A DNA stretch of 64,000 bases, taken from NCBI RefSeq assembly GCF_013433315.1, contig NZ_WXVV01000004.1:214617-278616 (forward strand), in the 5' to 3' direction. Source of the DNA: Pseudomonas crudilactis (lineage in GTDB: Bacteria > Pseudomonadota > Gammaproteobacteria > Pseudomonadales > Pseudomonadaceae). The notes beneath the pieces were generated by a model that worked only from the letters and a program-made list of their open reading frames with translations, was not told the origin of the DNA and ran no database searches. Both the position numbers and the translations under genes were made by a program. The stretch's first letter is position 1. Every line of letters starts with the position of its first letter. Positions 45,201 through 54,299 of this stretch are shown one piece after another.

Positions 45201-45545
45201 ATGACCGCCCCTATCACCGTTCTACGCGACACTCATCCGCTGCCGGTACTCGATGCCTGCAAATGGGAAAAACTCGAAGGCGACCCGCACACCGTCAACC
45301 TCAACGCCTACACCAGCGAAGACGGCAGCAAGATCATGGGCACGTGGATCTGCACGCCGGGCAAGTGGCGCGTTGAATACGTGAAGTGGGAATACTGCCA
45401 TTTCCAGGAAGGCTACTGCGTGATCACCCCGGACGGCATGGCGCCGATCCACCTGCGTGCTGGCGATATCTTCGTGATTGAGCCGGGCATGAAGGGCACG
45501 TGGGAAGTGGTCGAAACCGTGCGCAAATATTTCGTGTTCGCCTGA
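45201..45545 (+). CDS. Cupin-domain protein (DUF861-type)
   Basis: 114 residues from the ATG at 45201, with GGAG eight bases upstream; the frame from 45108 is longer but lacks a site. WEYCHFQEGYCVITPDG and GDIFVIEPGMKGTWEV are the two cupin motifs of the DUF861/(S)-ureidoglycine-like group. Cupins of this size bind a small organic acid or metal; the substrate is unknown. It diverges from the biosynthetic run and could be unrelated. Confidence 0.82.
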   Translation: MTAPITVLRDTHPLPVLDACKWEKLEGDPHTVNLNAYTSEDGSKIMGTWICTPGKWRVEYVKWEYCHFQEGYCVITPDGMAPIHLRAGDIFVIEPGMKGTWEVVETVRKYFVFA

Positions 45546-45548
45546 TGC

Positions 45549-45588
45549 AAAAAAGCCGGGAGATCACCCGACGTGATGTCCCGGCAAA
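45549..45588 (-). terminator. Rho-independent terminator of mmsAB
   Basis: GCCGGGA (45555-45561) pairs with TCCCGGC (45579-45585). On the minus strand it is followed by a T-run (complement of 45549-45554). It lies 55 bases downstream of the mmsB stop and may also help stop the cupin transcript. Confidence 0.75.
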
Positions 45589-45639
45589 CAATGTCTGATA
45601 CACACAAGCCCCCTGTGGGGGCTAACTCCCACAGCTTGT

Positions 45640-46542
45640 TCAGCGCTGTCCTTCTATTGCAGGCTTGCGATAGCTGTTGATGATCGCCGAGAAATCCTTC
45701 CCGCCATCCCCACGCTGACTCATCGCCTGATACAACTGCTGCGCCACTGCCCCGAGCACCACCGGTTGGTGCGCCTGACGCGCTGCTTCCGTCGCCAGCC
45801 CCAGATCCTTGAGCATCAGTTCCGCGCCAAACCCGCCGGTATACCCGCGCGAAGCCGGCGCCGTTTCAACAATCCCCGGCCACGGGTTGTACATCTCCGA
45901 ACTCCAGCAACGCCCGGTCGAGCTGTTGATGATCCCGGCCAGTACCGAGGTGTCGATCCCCAGCGCATCACCCAGCGCCATCGCCTCGCTGACGCCGACC
46001 ATCGAGATCGCCAGCAGCAGGTTGTTGCAGATCTTGGCGATCTGCCCGGTGCCGACTTCGCCGCAATGCACGATGTTACGGCCCATCTGCGCCAGCACCG
46101 GTTGCAGGGTGGCGAACAGTTGCGGGGTGGCGCCGACCATGAAGGTCAGCGTGCCGGCAGTGGCACCACCGGTGCCACCGGACACTGGCGCATCGGCCAT
46201 GGCCACGCCTTGTTTCGCCGCAGCCGCTGCCACATCGCGAGCTGTCTGCGGGTCAATGGTGCTGCAATCCACCGCTGGCACACCTTGGCGAATGCCAGCC
46301 AGCACACCGTCCTCGCCGAGCCAGACGCTGCGCACATGCACGGCGGCCGGCAGCATGGTGATCACCAGTTCAGCATCCTCGGCCGCCTCACGCGCCGAAG
46401 CGCGAATAGTGCCGCCCAGTTGTTCCAGTTCCGCCAGCACGGTTTTGTTCAGGTCGACCAGATTCAGCGAGTGGCCAGCCTTGATCAAGTTGCGCGCCAT
46501 CGGCGCGCCCATGTTGCCCAGACCGATAAATGCGATTTTCAT
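45640..46542 (-). CDS. mmsB: 3-hydroxyisobutyrate dehydrogenase
   Basis: 300 residues. N-terminal Rossmann motif FIGLGNMGAPMARNL, the DAPVSGGTGGATAGTLTFMVG substrate loop and the catalytic Lys in GQIAKICNN are those of MmsB. It oxidises 3-hydroxyisobutyrate to methylmalonate semialdehyde with NAD in valine catabolism. It starts ten bases after mmsA, which uses its product, and a terminator follows, so the pair forms an operon. Confidence 0.95.
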   Translation of the reverse strand: MKIAFIGLGNMGAPMARNLIKAGHSLNLVDLNKTVLAELEQLGGTIRASAREAAEDAELVITMLPAAVHVRSVWLGEDGVLAGIRQGVPAVDCSTIDPQTARDVAAAAAKQGVAMADAPVSGGTGGATAGTLTFMVGATPQLFATLQPVLAQMGRNIVHCGEVGTGQIAKICNNLLLAISMVGVSEAMALGDALGIDTSVLAGIINSSTGRCWSSEMYNPWPGIVETAPASRGYTGGFGAELMLKDLGLATEAARQAHQPVVLGAVAQQLYQAMSQRGDGGKDFSAIINSYRKPAIEGQR

Positions 46543-46551
46543 GGCAGTTCC

Positions 46552-48078
46552 TCAGCGCAGGTTGATAGTGGTGTTCACGCCGTCGTTGACGCTGTCGTCA
46601 TCGAACCAGCGCGCCGTGACCGTTTTGGTCTGCGTGTAGAACTGCACCACTTGCTTGCCGTACGGGCCGAGGTCGCCGAGTTTCGAACCGCGCGAACCGG
46701 TGAAGCTGAAGAACGGCACCGGCACTGGAATCGGGATGTTGATACCGACCTGACCGACGTCGATTTCCGTCTGGAATTTACGCGCAGCCGCGCCGCTCTG
46801 GGTGAACAGGCCGGTGCCGTTGCCGAACGGGTTGGCGTTGACCAGGGCGATGGCTTGATCAAGGGTGTCGACTTCCAGCACCACCAGCACCGGGCCGAAG
46901 ATTTCCTGGGTGTAGATCTGCATGTCGGTGGTCACGCCCGAGAACAGGGTCGGGCCGACAAAGTTGCCTTGCTCGTAGCCCGGCACCTTGATGTCGCGAC
47001 CGTCCAGTTCCAGCTTGGCGCCTTCCTTGATGCCGCTTTCGATCAGATCGAGAATGCGTGCTTTGGCTTTCTTCGAGATCACCGGGCCGACATCGGTGCC
47101 CGGCTCGCTGCCAGCGTTGACGGTGAGTTTCTGCGCCAGCGCTTTCAGATCCGGCAGCCATTGCTTCGCCGCGCCGACCAGCACCACCACGGAGGTGGCC
47201 ATGCAACGTTGCCCGGCGGCACCGAAACCGGCGCCGACCAAGGCATTCAGCGCTTGCTCGCGATTGGCATCGGCGAGCACCACGGCATGGTTCTTCGCGC
47301 CCATCATCGATTGCACGCGTTTGCCGTGCTTGCCGGCCAGGTCGTAAACGTGAGTGCCGACAGCGGTCGAGCCGACGAAGGACACCGCTTTGATGTCTTT
47401 GTGCGTGCACAGACCATCGACCACGTCTTTACCGCCGTGGACCACGTTCAACACGCCCGCCGGAACGCCAGCCTCGATTGCCAACTCGACCAGCAACATG
47501 GTCGACAGCGGATCCTGTTCGGACGGTTTCAAAACGAAGGTGTTGCCGCAAGCGATGGCCATCGGGAACATCCACAGTGGAATCATCGCCGGGAAGTTAA
47601 ACGGTGTGATGCCGGCGCACACGCCGATCGGCTGGCGCAGGGTGTAAGTATCAACGCCGCCGGCGACGTTCTCGGCGAACTCACCCATTTGCAGAGTGCC
47701 GATGGAGCAGGCGTGCTCGACCACTTCCAGGCCACGGAAAATATCGCCCTCGGCGTCGGCAATGGTTTTGCCTTGCTCGGAGCTCAGGACGACGGCGATG
47801 CGTTTGGAATGCTCGCGGATCAGCGCTTGCAGCTTGAGCATGATGCGCATGCGCGCGCCGATCGGGGTCAGTTTCCAGGTCTGGAAGGCGCGCTGTGCAG
47901 CGCTGACGGCGGCATCCACTTCTGCGGCAGTGGCAAACGGCACTTTGGCCAGCACTTGCTGGGTCGCCGGGTTGACGATGTCGTGCCACTCGGTGGACTG
48001 CGACTCGACCCACTCGCCGTCGATCAGCAGCTTGACCTTCTGGACCGTGGTTTCGTTGGGCGTAAGCGATGCGTTCAT
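46552..48078 (-). CDS. mmsA: CoA-acylating methylmalonate-semialdehyde dehydrogenase
   Basis: 508 residues, ALDH fold. The N-terminal part has the MmsA-type [19 protein letters not shown], the glycine motif [16 protein letters not shown] (in place of the Glu general base of ordinary ALDHs), and the nucleophile in GAAGQRCMA. It converts methylmalonate semialdehyde to propionyl-CoA, completing valine breakdown. It is divergent from a LysR gene, with a dyad in the intergene. Confidence 0.96.
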   Translation of the reverse strand: MNASLTPNETTVQKVKLLIDGEWVESQSTEWHDIVNPATQQVLAKVPFATAAEVDAAVSAAQRAFQTWKLTPIGARMRIMLKLQALIREHSKRIAVVLSSEQGKTIADAEGDIFRGLEVVEHACSIGTLQMGEFAENVAGGVDTYTLRQPIGVCAGITPFNFPAMIPLWMFPMAIACGNTFVLKPSEQDPLSTMLLVELAIEAGVPAGVLNVVHGGKDVVDGLCTHKDIKAVSFVGSTAVGTHVYDLAGKHGKRVQSMMGAKNHAVVLADANREQALNALVGAGFGAAGQRCMATSVVVLVGAAKQWLPDLKALAQKLTVNAGSEPGTDVGPVISKKAKARILDLIESGIKEGAKLELDGRDIKVPGYEQGNFVGPTLFSGVTTDMQIYTQEIFGPVLVVLEVDTLDQAIALVNANPFGNGTGLFTQSGAAARKFQTEIDVGQVGINIPIPVPVPFFSFTGSRGSKLGDLGPYGKQVVQFYTQTKTVTARWFDDDSVNDGVNTTINLR

Positions 48079-48184
48079 GCTGGTCTCCGAAACTTGTTTT
48101 TATCGTAGGAGCCAAGGCGAAAGGTTCGCCTTGAGATGAGGCGTGTGTCACGAGTTGGTTGTCGGACTGTTTTTGGAGTATAGA

Positions 48185-48211
48185 TGTGCAAACTTCTAAT
48201 AAGAACGCACA
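48185..48211 (+). promoter_or_regulatory. Candidate LysR operator between mmsA and the LysR gene
   Basis: TGTGC (48185-48189) and GCACA (48207-48211) bracket TTCT (48194-48197) and AGAA (48202-48205). The two dyads are nearly concentric, which resembles a LysR binding site close to its own start codon at 48228. Confidence 0.4.
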
Positions 48212-48227
48212 TATAAGCCCGTCCATC

Positions 48228-49175
48228 ATGCAAAAAAACATCACCTCTCTAGGCTCGCTGAACTGGGACGACCTGAAGTTTTTCCTTGAAGTCGCCCGCA
48301 CCCGCAAGGCCAGCACCGCCGCCAAACGGCTGGCTGTCGACTACACAACCGTGTCGCGGCGCATCAGTTCGCTGGAAGCGGCATTGGGCACTTTGCTGTT
48401 CGAGAAGTCGCGCACCAGCGGCTTCGTCCTGACCACCGAAGGTCAGCGTTTGCTCGGTTATGCCGAGTCGATCGAAAGCACCTTGCACATGGCCTGCGAG
48501 CAAGTGTCAGGTTCCGGCGTGGCACTCTCCGGGCATGTGCGCATGGGCTGCACCGAAGGTTTCGGCAGCTTTTTCATCACCCCGCAGCTAAGCCATTTCG
48601 TCGATGCTTACCCGGCGATCTCGGTGGACATCCTGCCGCTGCCGCACTTCATCAGCCTGTCCAAGCGCGAAGCCGACATCGTTATCGCCCTGGAACGTCC
48701 GGAGCATGGGCCGTATGTGTGCTGCAAACTCTGCGACTACCGCTTGCAGCTCTACGCAACTCAGGAATATCTCGACAAACACCCACCGATCCGCCGCCCG
48801 GCAGACTTGGGCAGGCATCAATTCATCAGTTATGTGGATGACCTGGCGTTCAGCTCCGAGCTGCTCTACCTGGCGAACGTGTTGCCGGGCGCCAGCGCCA
48901 ACTTGCGCAGCACCAGCGTGATCGCGCAGTTCGTCGCGGCGCAGCAGGGGCGCTCGCTGGCGATTCTGCCGTGCTTCCTCGCCGCGCAGGATCCGCGCCT
49001 GCTGCCGGTGTTGCCGGAGGAAATCGACATCACCCGGCAGTTCTGGATGTACTGCCGGGAGGATCTGAGGAAGTTGAAGCGGATCACCCTGTTGTGGGAT
49101 TACATCAGGGAGGTGACTGAGCTAAACCGCCCGTTATTGCTGGGCGAAACGCGAGATCTTCGATTTACAGACTGA
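48228..49175 (+). CDS. LysR-family transcriptional regulator (likely mms regulator)
   Basis: 315 residues from the ATG at 48228; an in-frame ATG at 48159 would add 23 residues without a LysR-like sequence. HTH block LKFFLEVARTRKASTAAKRLAVDYTTVSRRISSLE is clear, with an effector domain from about residue 100. It is transcribed away from mmsAB and separated by 149 bp, the classic layout for the regulator of the neighbour. Confidence 0.9.
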   Translation: MQKNITSLGSLNWDDLKFFLEVARTRKASTAAKRLAVDYTTVSRRISSLEAALGTLLFEKSRTSGFVLTTEGQRLLGYAESIESTLHMACEQVSGSGVALSGHVRMGCTEGFGSFFITPQLSHFVDAYPAISVDILPLPHFISLSKREADIVIALERPEHGPYVCCKLCDYRLQLYATQEYLDKHPPIRRPADLGRHQFISYVDDLAFSSELLYLANVLPGASANLRSTSVIAQFVAAQQGRSLAILPCFLAAQDPRLLPVLPEEIDITRQFWMYCREDLRKLKRITLLWDYIREVTELNRPLLLGETRDLRFTD

Positions 49176-49848
49176 GCGCCTGCGAGTCGTGAGGGAGTCT
49201 AATCCTAACGATGTCGGAGAGGACTTAGAAACGGGTTGTGACGCCACTTGTGACAATTTAAACGCTGCTTACAGTGATGCGCATGCGCGCTATAAGATCT
49301 TGTTAGGGCATGTACTTAATTCAAAATGAGACCGCACGGAAAAACTTAAACATGTAAGTGCAATGAGATGATCTCTGAGCTTTTTCTGCCGAATCTTCAT
49401 TAGTCTCCCTTCACGCGCTCATGCAGCCATAGTGACATATGGGCGTGAAAAGCCTGATGAAGGCTGCAATGGCTGAGGATGAAATAGGGTGCATGCTTAG
49501 AAGTCATTTGATTATCAAGCACATTAACCCTTATAAAAAACAGTTTAGACACGCCTGCATTTATCACCAGACCTACGATACCGCCCGCATCTTAACAGGC
49601 CAAACGAATCGATACATTCAAGCGATACCGAAAGGTGACTTGGTTACCAATTTAATAATTATTCGGACACAATCATGAATTGAATTCCCACATCCAAATC
49701 ATATAAAATTGAAGAGCAGTTCCAATAAACCTATTATCCACCACTAGCAACGCACGCCAAATCCAAAACTAACCGATCAACTCACTATTAGCACTAGAGC
49801 AAGACAAAAGGCAGATTGCCCCGCCCCCCTACTTACCAAGCCAACTCA
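49176..49848. other. 673-bp AT-rich gap with no convincing gene
   Basis: Base composition drops sharply from about 49,280 on. A 79-codon frame at 49439-49678 (plus) has no recognisable domain or good ribosome-binding site and I do not call it. No tRNA, integrase or insertion-sequence end is visible. It probably belongs to the same acquired segment as the ATPase gene next to it. Confidence 0.55.
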
Positions 49849-51720
49849 TCAAGAAAAAAAATCCCTAACGGTACTAATCCAAAAAGGAGTAATTGTCGCT
49901 TCATAACTCTCAGAAATTATGTATTTATTCTGAGGATTAGTAATCAGCTCCTTCACTTTATTTCTAACCCTTATCCTATCTGTTTTCAAAAAATCCATGT
50001 CATGGTTAACCATTGCGTATTTACTAAGCTTATTTCTTATCATGCTTACCGAACTGTCAATGCCCTGGATAGTTCTTTTACACGCATCGAAATAATCCAC
50101 AGAAGGGAGGCAGTCTTCCAAGACAGTAGGCAAATAGTAGCCATTATTTATTGGCTCCACCAATCTTGCTTCCCCCCCCTCAATCTGAAAGCGCTTTATC
50201 TGCAGTATCTTTTTTTCTTCTGTCTTATGGCACCCTGTAATTTCGATACGAGAGGCATCCGTATCGATCAAACAGAATATCTTGCCTTTTATAAGTTTAC
50301 GCTCCGAAGAATCCTCGACGGCAATCTTCAGGTAATTATGTAGTTTAATTACATTTGCCACCCCTCCAACTGGCAAAATTGTCAAATCCGGTATGGAATC
50401 ATCAATAAGTTTATCAAGATAGTTTTTATCATCAGAGCCTTCGCAGATGATCCAATTCCCACCTGTACTTTTTATAATTGAGAGCATTGATGAAACCAAA
50501 TCAAAAAAGCTTTTCATCGTGACAGAATCGGGAAAATCTCTTCTTGACTCATGCACATTCATAAGATCAAAACTTTTTATCTCAATCTTCGTGGAGTCGT
50601 TACTTATATGATGAAGGGCTGCTTTTTGTGATGTGATGAGCAATCCATACCAATGAGTTGCAATAATCGCCTGACAGTCAGCTTGCTCCGAAATCTCGAA
50701 AATCCTCCTAAACTGCTCGTAGCTAGATTTATTTACGAGAGATGCTTCCGGCTCATCTATAGCGATGATTAGCTTTTTCTGACGGGCAGAACTGCTCGTT
50801 ATGAATGCATGAGCTACATCTATTAAAGCTCGCCGCTGCTCCCCAGAGCTTAATGCCGATATTGGCTTCTTATCTTTCTGCAGCGTTCGATTCGAGAAAT
50901 AACTTTCTATGATTGAAAATACAATATCCGCTGCATAAACCTTCTTTTGACCTATTACGGGAGTTGAGTAGGTATAACTATCCTCCGAAAGCACCTCATT
51001 TATCTCTTTAAGAAAAACATCAAGCTTTGAATTTATCTCATCTACTATGCTTGCTCCATTCCGCGGAGACTTTAGAATAGCCTCTATCTCACTAATCAAG
51101 TTTTTATCCATCAGCCCCTGAAACTCCAGCGACTGAATATCCAAAACCTCTTTAGTTGTAATCTCTACTGGAATATAGATGTATCTGTAAGCATCAAAAA
51201 TTTGTTCCTTAAGATCATCAAGATCCGAATAAGACACACCCTTTGTTTTAAATCTTGTTCTAATGGTAGTATCAAGTGTAGATGTAAAATACGTACCACG
51301 ATCCGAGTCAACACCGACACTTATAAAATAGTAATCAGACGGATGAGCCCAGCTTTTAATATGCTCTCGAAACTCAATAAGTTTTTCCATCCCTTCGTAC
51401 GCCACGACACTCGGTGCGGAAGGAATTTGGTATTGCCAAAAATAATCACTTACCAACGCAAGTGCTTTATTTGAAATCTTACATTCACTTTTCTTAATTA
51501 AAAAAACAGGACAAATAAAAGACTCAGACCTTTTCGACCCAATATTATAATTCCACTCCCTATTATTAAAACAGACGTCTATAGCTTCGAGAACAGATGA
51601 CTTTCCAGCACCATTATCACCAATAAAAATCGAAAGCTTATGCTGCCCTTCTTTTATCAATGGTATAAAGTTCACATTAGAATAAGTTTTGTAACCTCGA
51701 ACAAGACATCCGACTAGCAT
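49849..51720 (-). CDS. OLD-like AAA ATPase with TOPRIM domain (candidate defence gene)
   Basis: 623 residues, strongly AT-rich and with Lys/Ile/Ser-rich codon use unlike its neighbours. The SMC/ABC-type ATPase has Walker A GDNGAGKSS (34-42), signature LSSGEQRR (290-297), Walker B IAIDEPEASL (319-328) and switch ATHW (354-357). A TOPRIM-like nuclease follows: CEGSDDKNYL (426-435) and LIDTDAS (484-490). This is the architecture of OLD nucleases and of the ATPase subunits of Gabija and PARIS, which act against phage. No partner gene flanks it, so it is a stand-alone OLD type or lost its partner. Confidence 0.82.
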   Translation of the reverse strand: MLVGCLVRGYKTYSNVNFIPLIKEGQHKLSIFIGDNGAGKSSVLEAIDVCFNNREWNYNIGSKRSESFICPVFLIKKSECKISNKALALVSDYFWQYQIPSAPSVVAYEGMEKLIEFREHIKSWAHPSDYYFISVGVDSDRGTYFTSTLDTTIRTRFKTKGVSYSDLDDLKEQIFDAYRYIYIPVEITTKEVLDIQSLEFQGLMDKNLISEIEAILKSPRNGASIVDEINSKLDVFLKEINEVLSEDSYTYSTPVIGQKKVYAADIVFSIIESYFSNRTLQKDKKPISALSSGEQRRALIDVAHAFITSSSARQKKLIIAIDEPEASLVNKSSYEQFRRIFEISEQADCQAIIATHWYGLLITSQKAALHHISNDSTKIEIKSFDLMNVHESRRDFPDSVTMKSFFDLVSSMLSIIKSTGGNWIICEGSDDKNYLDKLIDDSIPDLTILPVGGVANVIKLHNYLKIAVEDSSERKLIKGKIFCLIDTDASRIEITGCHKTEEKKILQIKRFQIEGGEARLVEPINNGYYLPTVLEDCLPSVDYFDACKRTIQGIDSSVSMIRNKLSKYAMVNHDMDFLKTDRIRVRNKVKELITNPQNKYIISESYEATITPFWISTVRDFFS

Positions 51721-51839
51721 TTAACACCCCTCCTTCTTGATTTTTTATTTTACTTAATTCAAAGCAAAGCAATTACATAAAACAACAATCCAGCAGTCAA
51801 ACAGACAATATATCTTCCTAGGGCGATACAGTTCACCGA

Positions 51840-52334
51840 CTAGTCGGCGCTGACCACAATCGCCACGCGACGGTTTTCCGTGCGGCCCGCTGCCGTATCG
51901 TTGGACGCCACCGGCTCTTTGCTGCCCAGGCCCTGCAACTGGATGTTCTCTTGCTTCATGCCGACAGTGCCCAGCACGTTGGCGACACTTTTCGCACGAC
52001 GCAGCGATAGTTGCTGATTGTAGGTTTCCTTGCCCGATGCGTCGGTGTGGCCATCGACGCGCACGCGCTCGATGCCGACACCCAGCAGGGCCTTGCCGAT
52101 GCGTTCGACGATTTCGGTACTTTCCTTGTTCAGGCTTTCGACGTCGCTGCCAAACAGCACTTTGCCGGACAGGCCAAATTCCCAGCCCTCGTCGGTCAGT
52201 TCAAAACCCTGTTGTTTGAGAACGGCGACCTGCGCTGGCGTCAGGCCTTTTTGCGGCGCTGTCTGGCAACCGGTCAGGGCCAGTACGGCGATCAACAGCA
52301 CAGCGTAAAAAGATCGAATGGACAGTGTGAACAC
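51840..52334 (-). CDS. yfiB: YfiB-like OmpA-family outer-membrane lipoprotein
   Basis: 164 residues from a GTG at 52332-52334 with GGAG nine bases upstream. Lipobox LTGC at about residues 20-23, a short linker, then an OmpA peptidoglycan-binding domain with VDGHTDASGKETYNQQLSLRRAKSV. YfiB sequesters the periplasmic inhibitor YfiR at the outer membrane and so releases the diguanylate cyclase YfiN. It is the third gene of yfiR-yfiN-yfiB, five bases after yfiN. Confidence 0.9.
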   Translation of the reverse strand: MFTLSIRSFYAVLLIAVLALTGCQTAPQKGLTPAQVAVLKQQGFELTDEGWEFGLSGKVLFGSDVESLNKESTEIVERIGKALLGVGIERVRVDGHTDASGKETYNQQLSLRRAKSVANVLGTVGMKQENIQLQGLGSKEPVASNDTAAGRTENRRVAIVVSAD

Positions 52335-52339
52335 GAGGG

Positions 52340-53608
52340 TCAGCTCCTGGTTTGAACGGAATCGACCGGAAGCTCCGCCCCGGCCGTGAATTGGGCGCCA
52401 CGCGAAAGACGCTTGGCTTGATACATCGCCGCATCGGCAGCATCGAGCAAGGCGCCCGGCGTGACCCCATGATCGGGATAAACCGCGATACCGATACTGA
52501 GCGAGGTCACGACACTGGTGTCGCCCGGCAGCGCGATGGGCATGTCCATGCTGGCGAGGATCTTGTCGGCGATGCGTTCGGCGTCTTCGATCCTGTGCAG
52601 CGGCGTGAGCAGGACGGCGAACTCGTCACCGCCCAGGCGCGCCACCAGATCCTCTTCGCGCAACTGTGCGCGAATGCGATTGGCCACGGCGACCAGCACA
52701 GCATCACCGGCAGCGTGGCCGAAGTTGTCGTTGATCCCCTTGAAGCGGTCGCTGTCGAGAAACAACACGGCAACTCGTTCATTGTGTTTGCCGGCGTTGC
52801 GCAAGGCGCGGATCAACCGCCCTTCGAAAAAAGCGCGGTTCGGCAGACCGGTGAGGCTGTCATGGCTGGCCTGGTGAGCGAGGGTTTCGTTTTCGTTCTG
52901 TAGATGGCTTTGCCACGACTCCAGCTCATCGAGCAAGGCGTTGAAGTCATTGCCGAGGTTATCGAGTTCGGCGATCTGTGCCGGCGGCACGCGGCGGTCC
53001 AGCGCTCGTTCGCTGCGGGCGGCGTGAGCCACATTGGCCAGACTGCGCAGAGGACCGGTGATCGCGCGTAACTGGCGACGCGCCAGGTAGAGCGCAACCC
53101 AGGCGCTGATCGCGGTACAGAGAATGATCCCCGCCAGACCGCTGAGCAGAAAGCGCATCAGGCTACCGCCATGACCGGTGAGCAATACGCGACCGATTTC
53201 ACGGTCCTGATGCTCGATAGGCAGGCTGATGGGTTTTTCCAGGACTGCGCGGGTGATCTGCATTTCCAGCTCAGAGAACAAGCCGTTTTCCGGGCGTTGC
53301 CAATGCGCGAGCAGTTGTCCCTGGCTGTCCAGAACCTGGGCGTCAGCAACCTCTTCGGCAGAAGCAATCAGTGCCAGCGATTCGTTGGCGGCGGTCTTGT
53401 CGTTGAACACCACTGCGGCTTCCACGGTGTAGCTGATCGAACGGGCGATCAAGTGCAGGTTGTGATCGGCGTACACCCGTAATGCCAGTACGCCGAGCAA
53501 CGTCAGCGAAACACTGGCCATCGCCACACCCACCAGCGCGACCGTCAGATGCCCTCGGCCAATGACCGAACCCAGCGTTGGGCGGCTATTCGATCTGAAC
53601 AGGTTCAT
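52340..53608 (-). CDS. yfiN: Membrane diguanylate cyclase YfiN (TpbB-like)
   Basis: 422 residues. TM1 (about 22-45), a periplasmic domain (46-150), TM2 (about 152-176), HAMP (177-230) and a GGDEF domain with GGDEF at 326-330. The RxxD inhibitory site is present (Arg317-Asp320). It makes c-di-GMP from two GTP and promotes attachment; YfiR inhibits it from the periplasm. It overlaps yfiR by four bases. Confidence 0.93.
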   Translation of the reverse strand: MNLFRSNSRPTLGSVIGRGHLTVALVGVAMASVSLTLLGVLALRVYADHNLHLIARSISYTVEAAVVFNDKTAANESLALIASAEEVADAQVLDSQGQLLAHWQRPENGLFSELEMQITRAVLEKPISLPIEHQDREIGRVLLTGHGGSLMRFLLSGLAGIILCTAISAWVALYLARRQLRAITGPLRSLANVAHAARSERALDRRVPPAQIAELDNLGNDFNALLDELESWQSHLQNENETLAHQASHDSLTGLPNRAFFEGRLIRALRNAGKHNERVAVLFLDSDRFKGINDNFGHAAGDAVLVAVANRIRAQLREEDLVARLGGDEFAVLLTPLHRIEDAERIADKILASMDMPIALPGDTSVVTSLSIGIAVYPDHGVTPGALLDAADAAMYQAKRLSRGAQFTAGAELPVDSVQTRS

Positions 53609-54180
53609 GGTGCCGCCGGTTTGCGACGCGACAATTGCAGCACGCTGGGGTGAATGCGTACGCCGCTGCGGGCAACGGAGTCGAGATTGACCTCGAATGA
53701 AACCTGCTCATCGCCAACACGCAGACAGAACAGGCTGCCGACCGTGCATTGATCGCCACCTTCACTGATGCTCAGCACCGGATGACCGATCAGCGAAGCG
53801 AACAGCCGAGCGCGTTCATCGGCCGTGAGTTTGCCGATGTACACCGCATCGCATTCGCTGACGATGGCCGGATTATCGGCCAGCAGGCGACGTACGGTGA
53901 CCGGACGGCCAGTGGCTTGAGTGGTGCCTTTGACCAGATCGTCGGTGTATTCGGTGGGGCCAACGATGCACAGACGCAACTGCGCAGGCTCAACCGGCCA
54001 GCGCGCGTAGCTGAGAATACCAAGAACAACCTGCGTGACAGATTTGGCCCGTTGTTCGGCCATACCCGTCGGCGCTTGCGGCTGCGCGACAGCCGCGCCC
54101 GTCAACAACCAGAGCAGACCGACAAGCAACGCGTGCTTGCAGACAACTACGCGCCCTGTCGCCCAGACAGACACCTTCAT
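53605..54180 (-). CDS. yfiR: Periplasmic YfiN inhibitor YfiR
   Basis: 191 residues from the ATG at 54178-54180; the frame from 54252 is too long and lacks a site. Signal peptide to about residue 35 (LLWLLTGAAVAQ). The mature protein has LGILSYARWP, LCIVGPTEYTDDL and the two Cys (Q-CTVGSLFCL) of the YfiR family, whose redox state affects its hold on YfiN. It is the first gene of the three. Confidence 0.92.
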   Translation of the reverse strand: MKVSVWATGRVVVCKHALLVGLLWLLTGAAVAQPQAPTGMAEQRAKSVTQVVLGILSYARWPVEPAQLRLCIVGPTEYTDDLVKGTTQATGRPVTVRRLLADNPAIVSECDAVYIGKLTADERARLFASLIGHPVLSISEGGDQCTVGSLFCLRVGDEQVSFEVNLDSVARSGVRIHPSVLQLSRRKPAAP

Positions 54181-54299
54181 GCAGGGATTCTCTTGGATCG
54201 TAGCGAAATGATGCCGCAACGATAGCACAGCAGTGAAACACCAGCGAGACACTGACCTCTGACCGGTTGGTCAGTAATCGCCGTCAATTGTCTGGATTT

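Noticed and set aside
45601..45639. Further REP element after the cupin gene
   Set aside because: Only fragments of the tccca/tggga tails are present, without the palindromic core or a paired arm.
49439..49678. 79-codon frame in the AT-rich gap
   Set aside because: No domain, no clear ribosome-binding site, and such frames are common in AT-rich DNA.
49176..51840. Retron or Gabija/PARIS system around the ATPase
   Set aside because: No reverse transcriptase, UvrD-like or AriB-like partner gene is present within the island.
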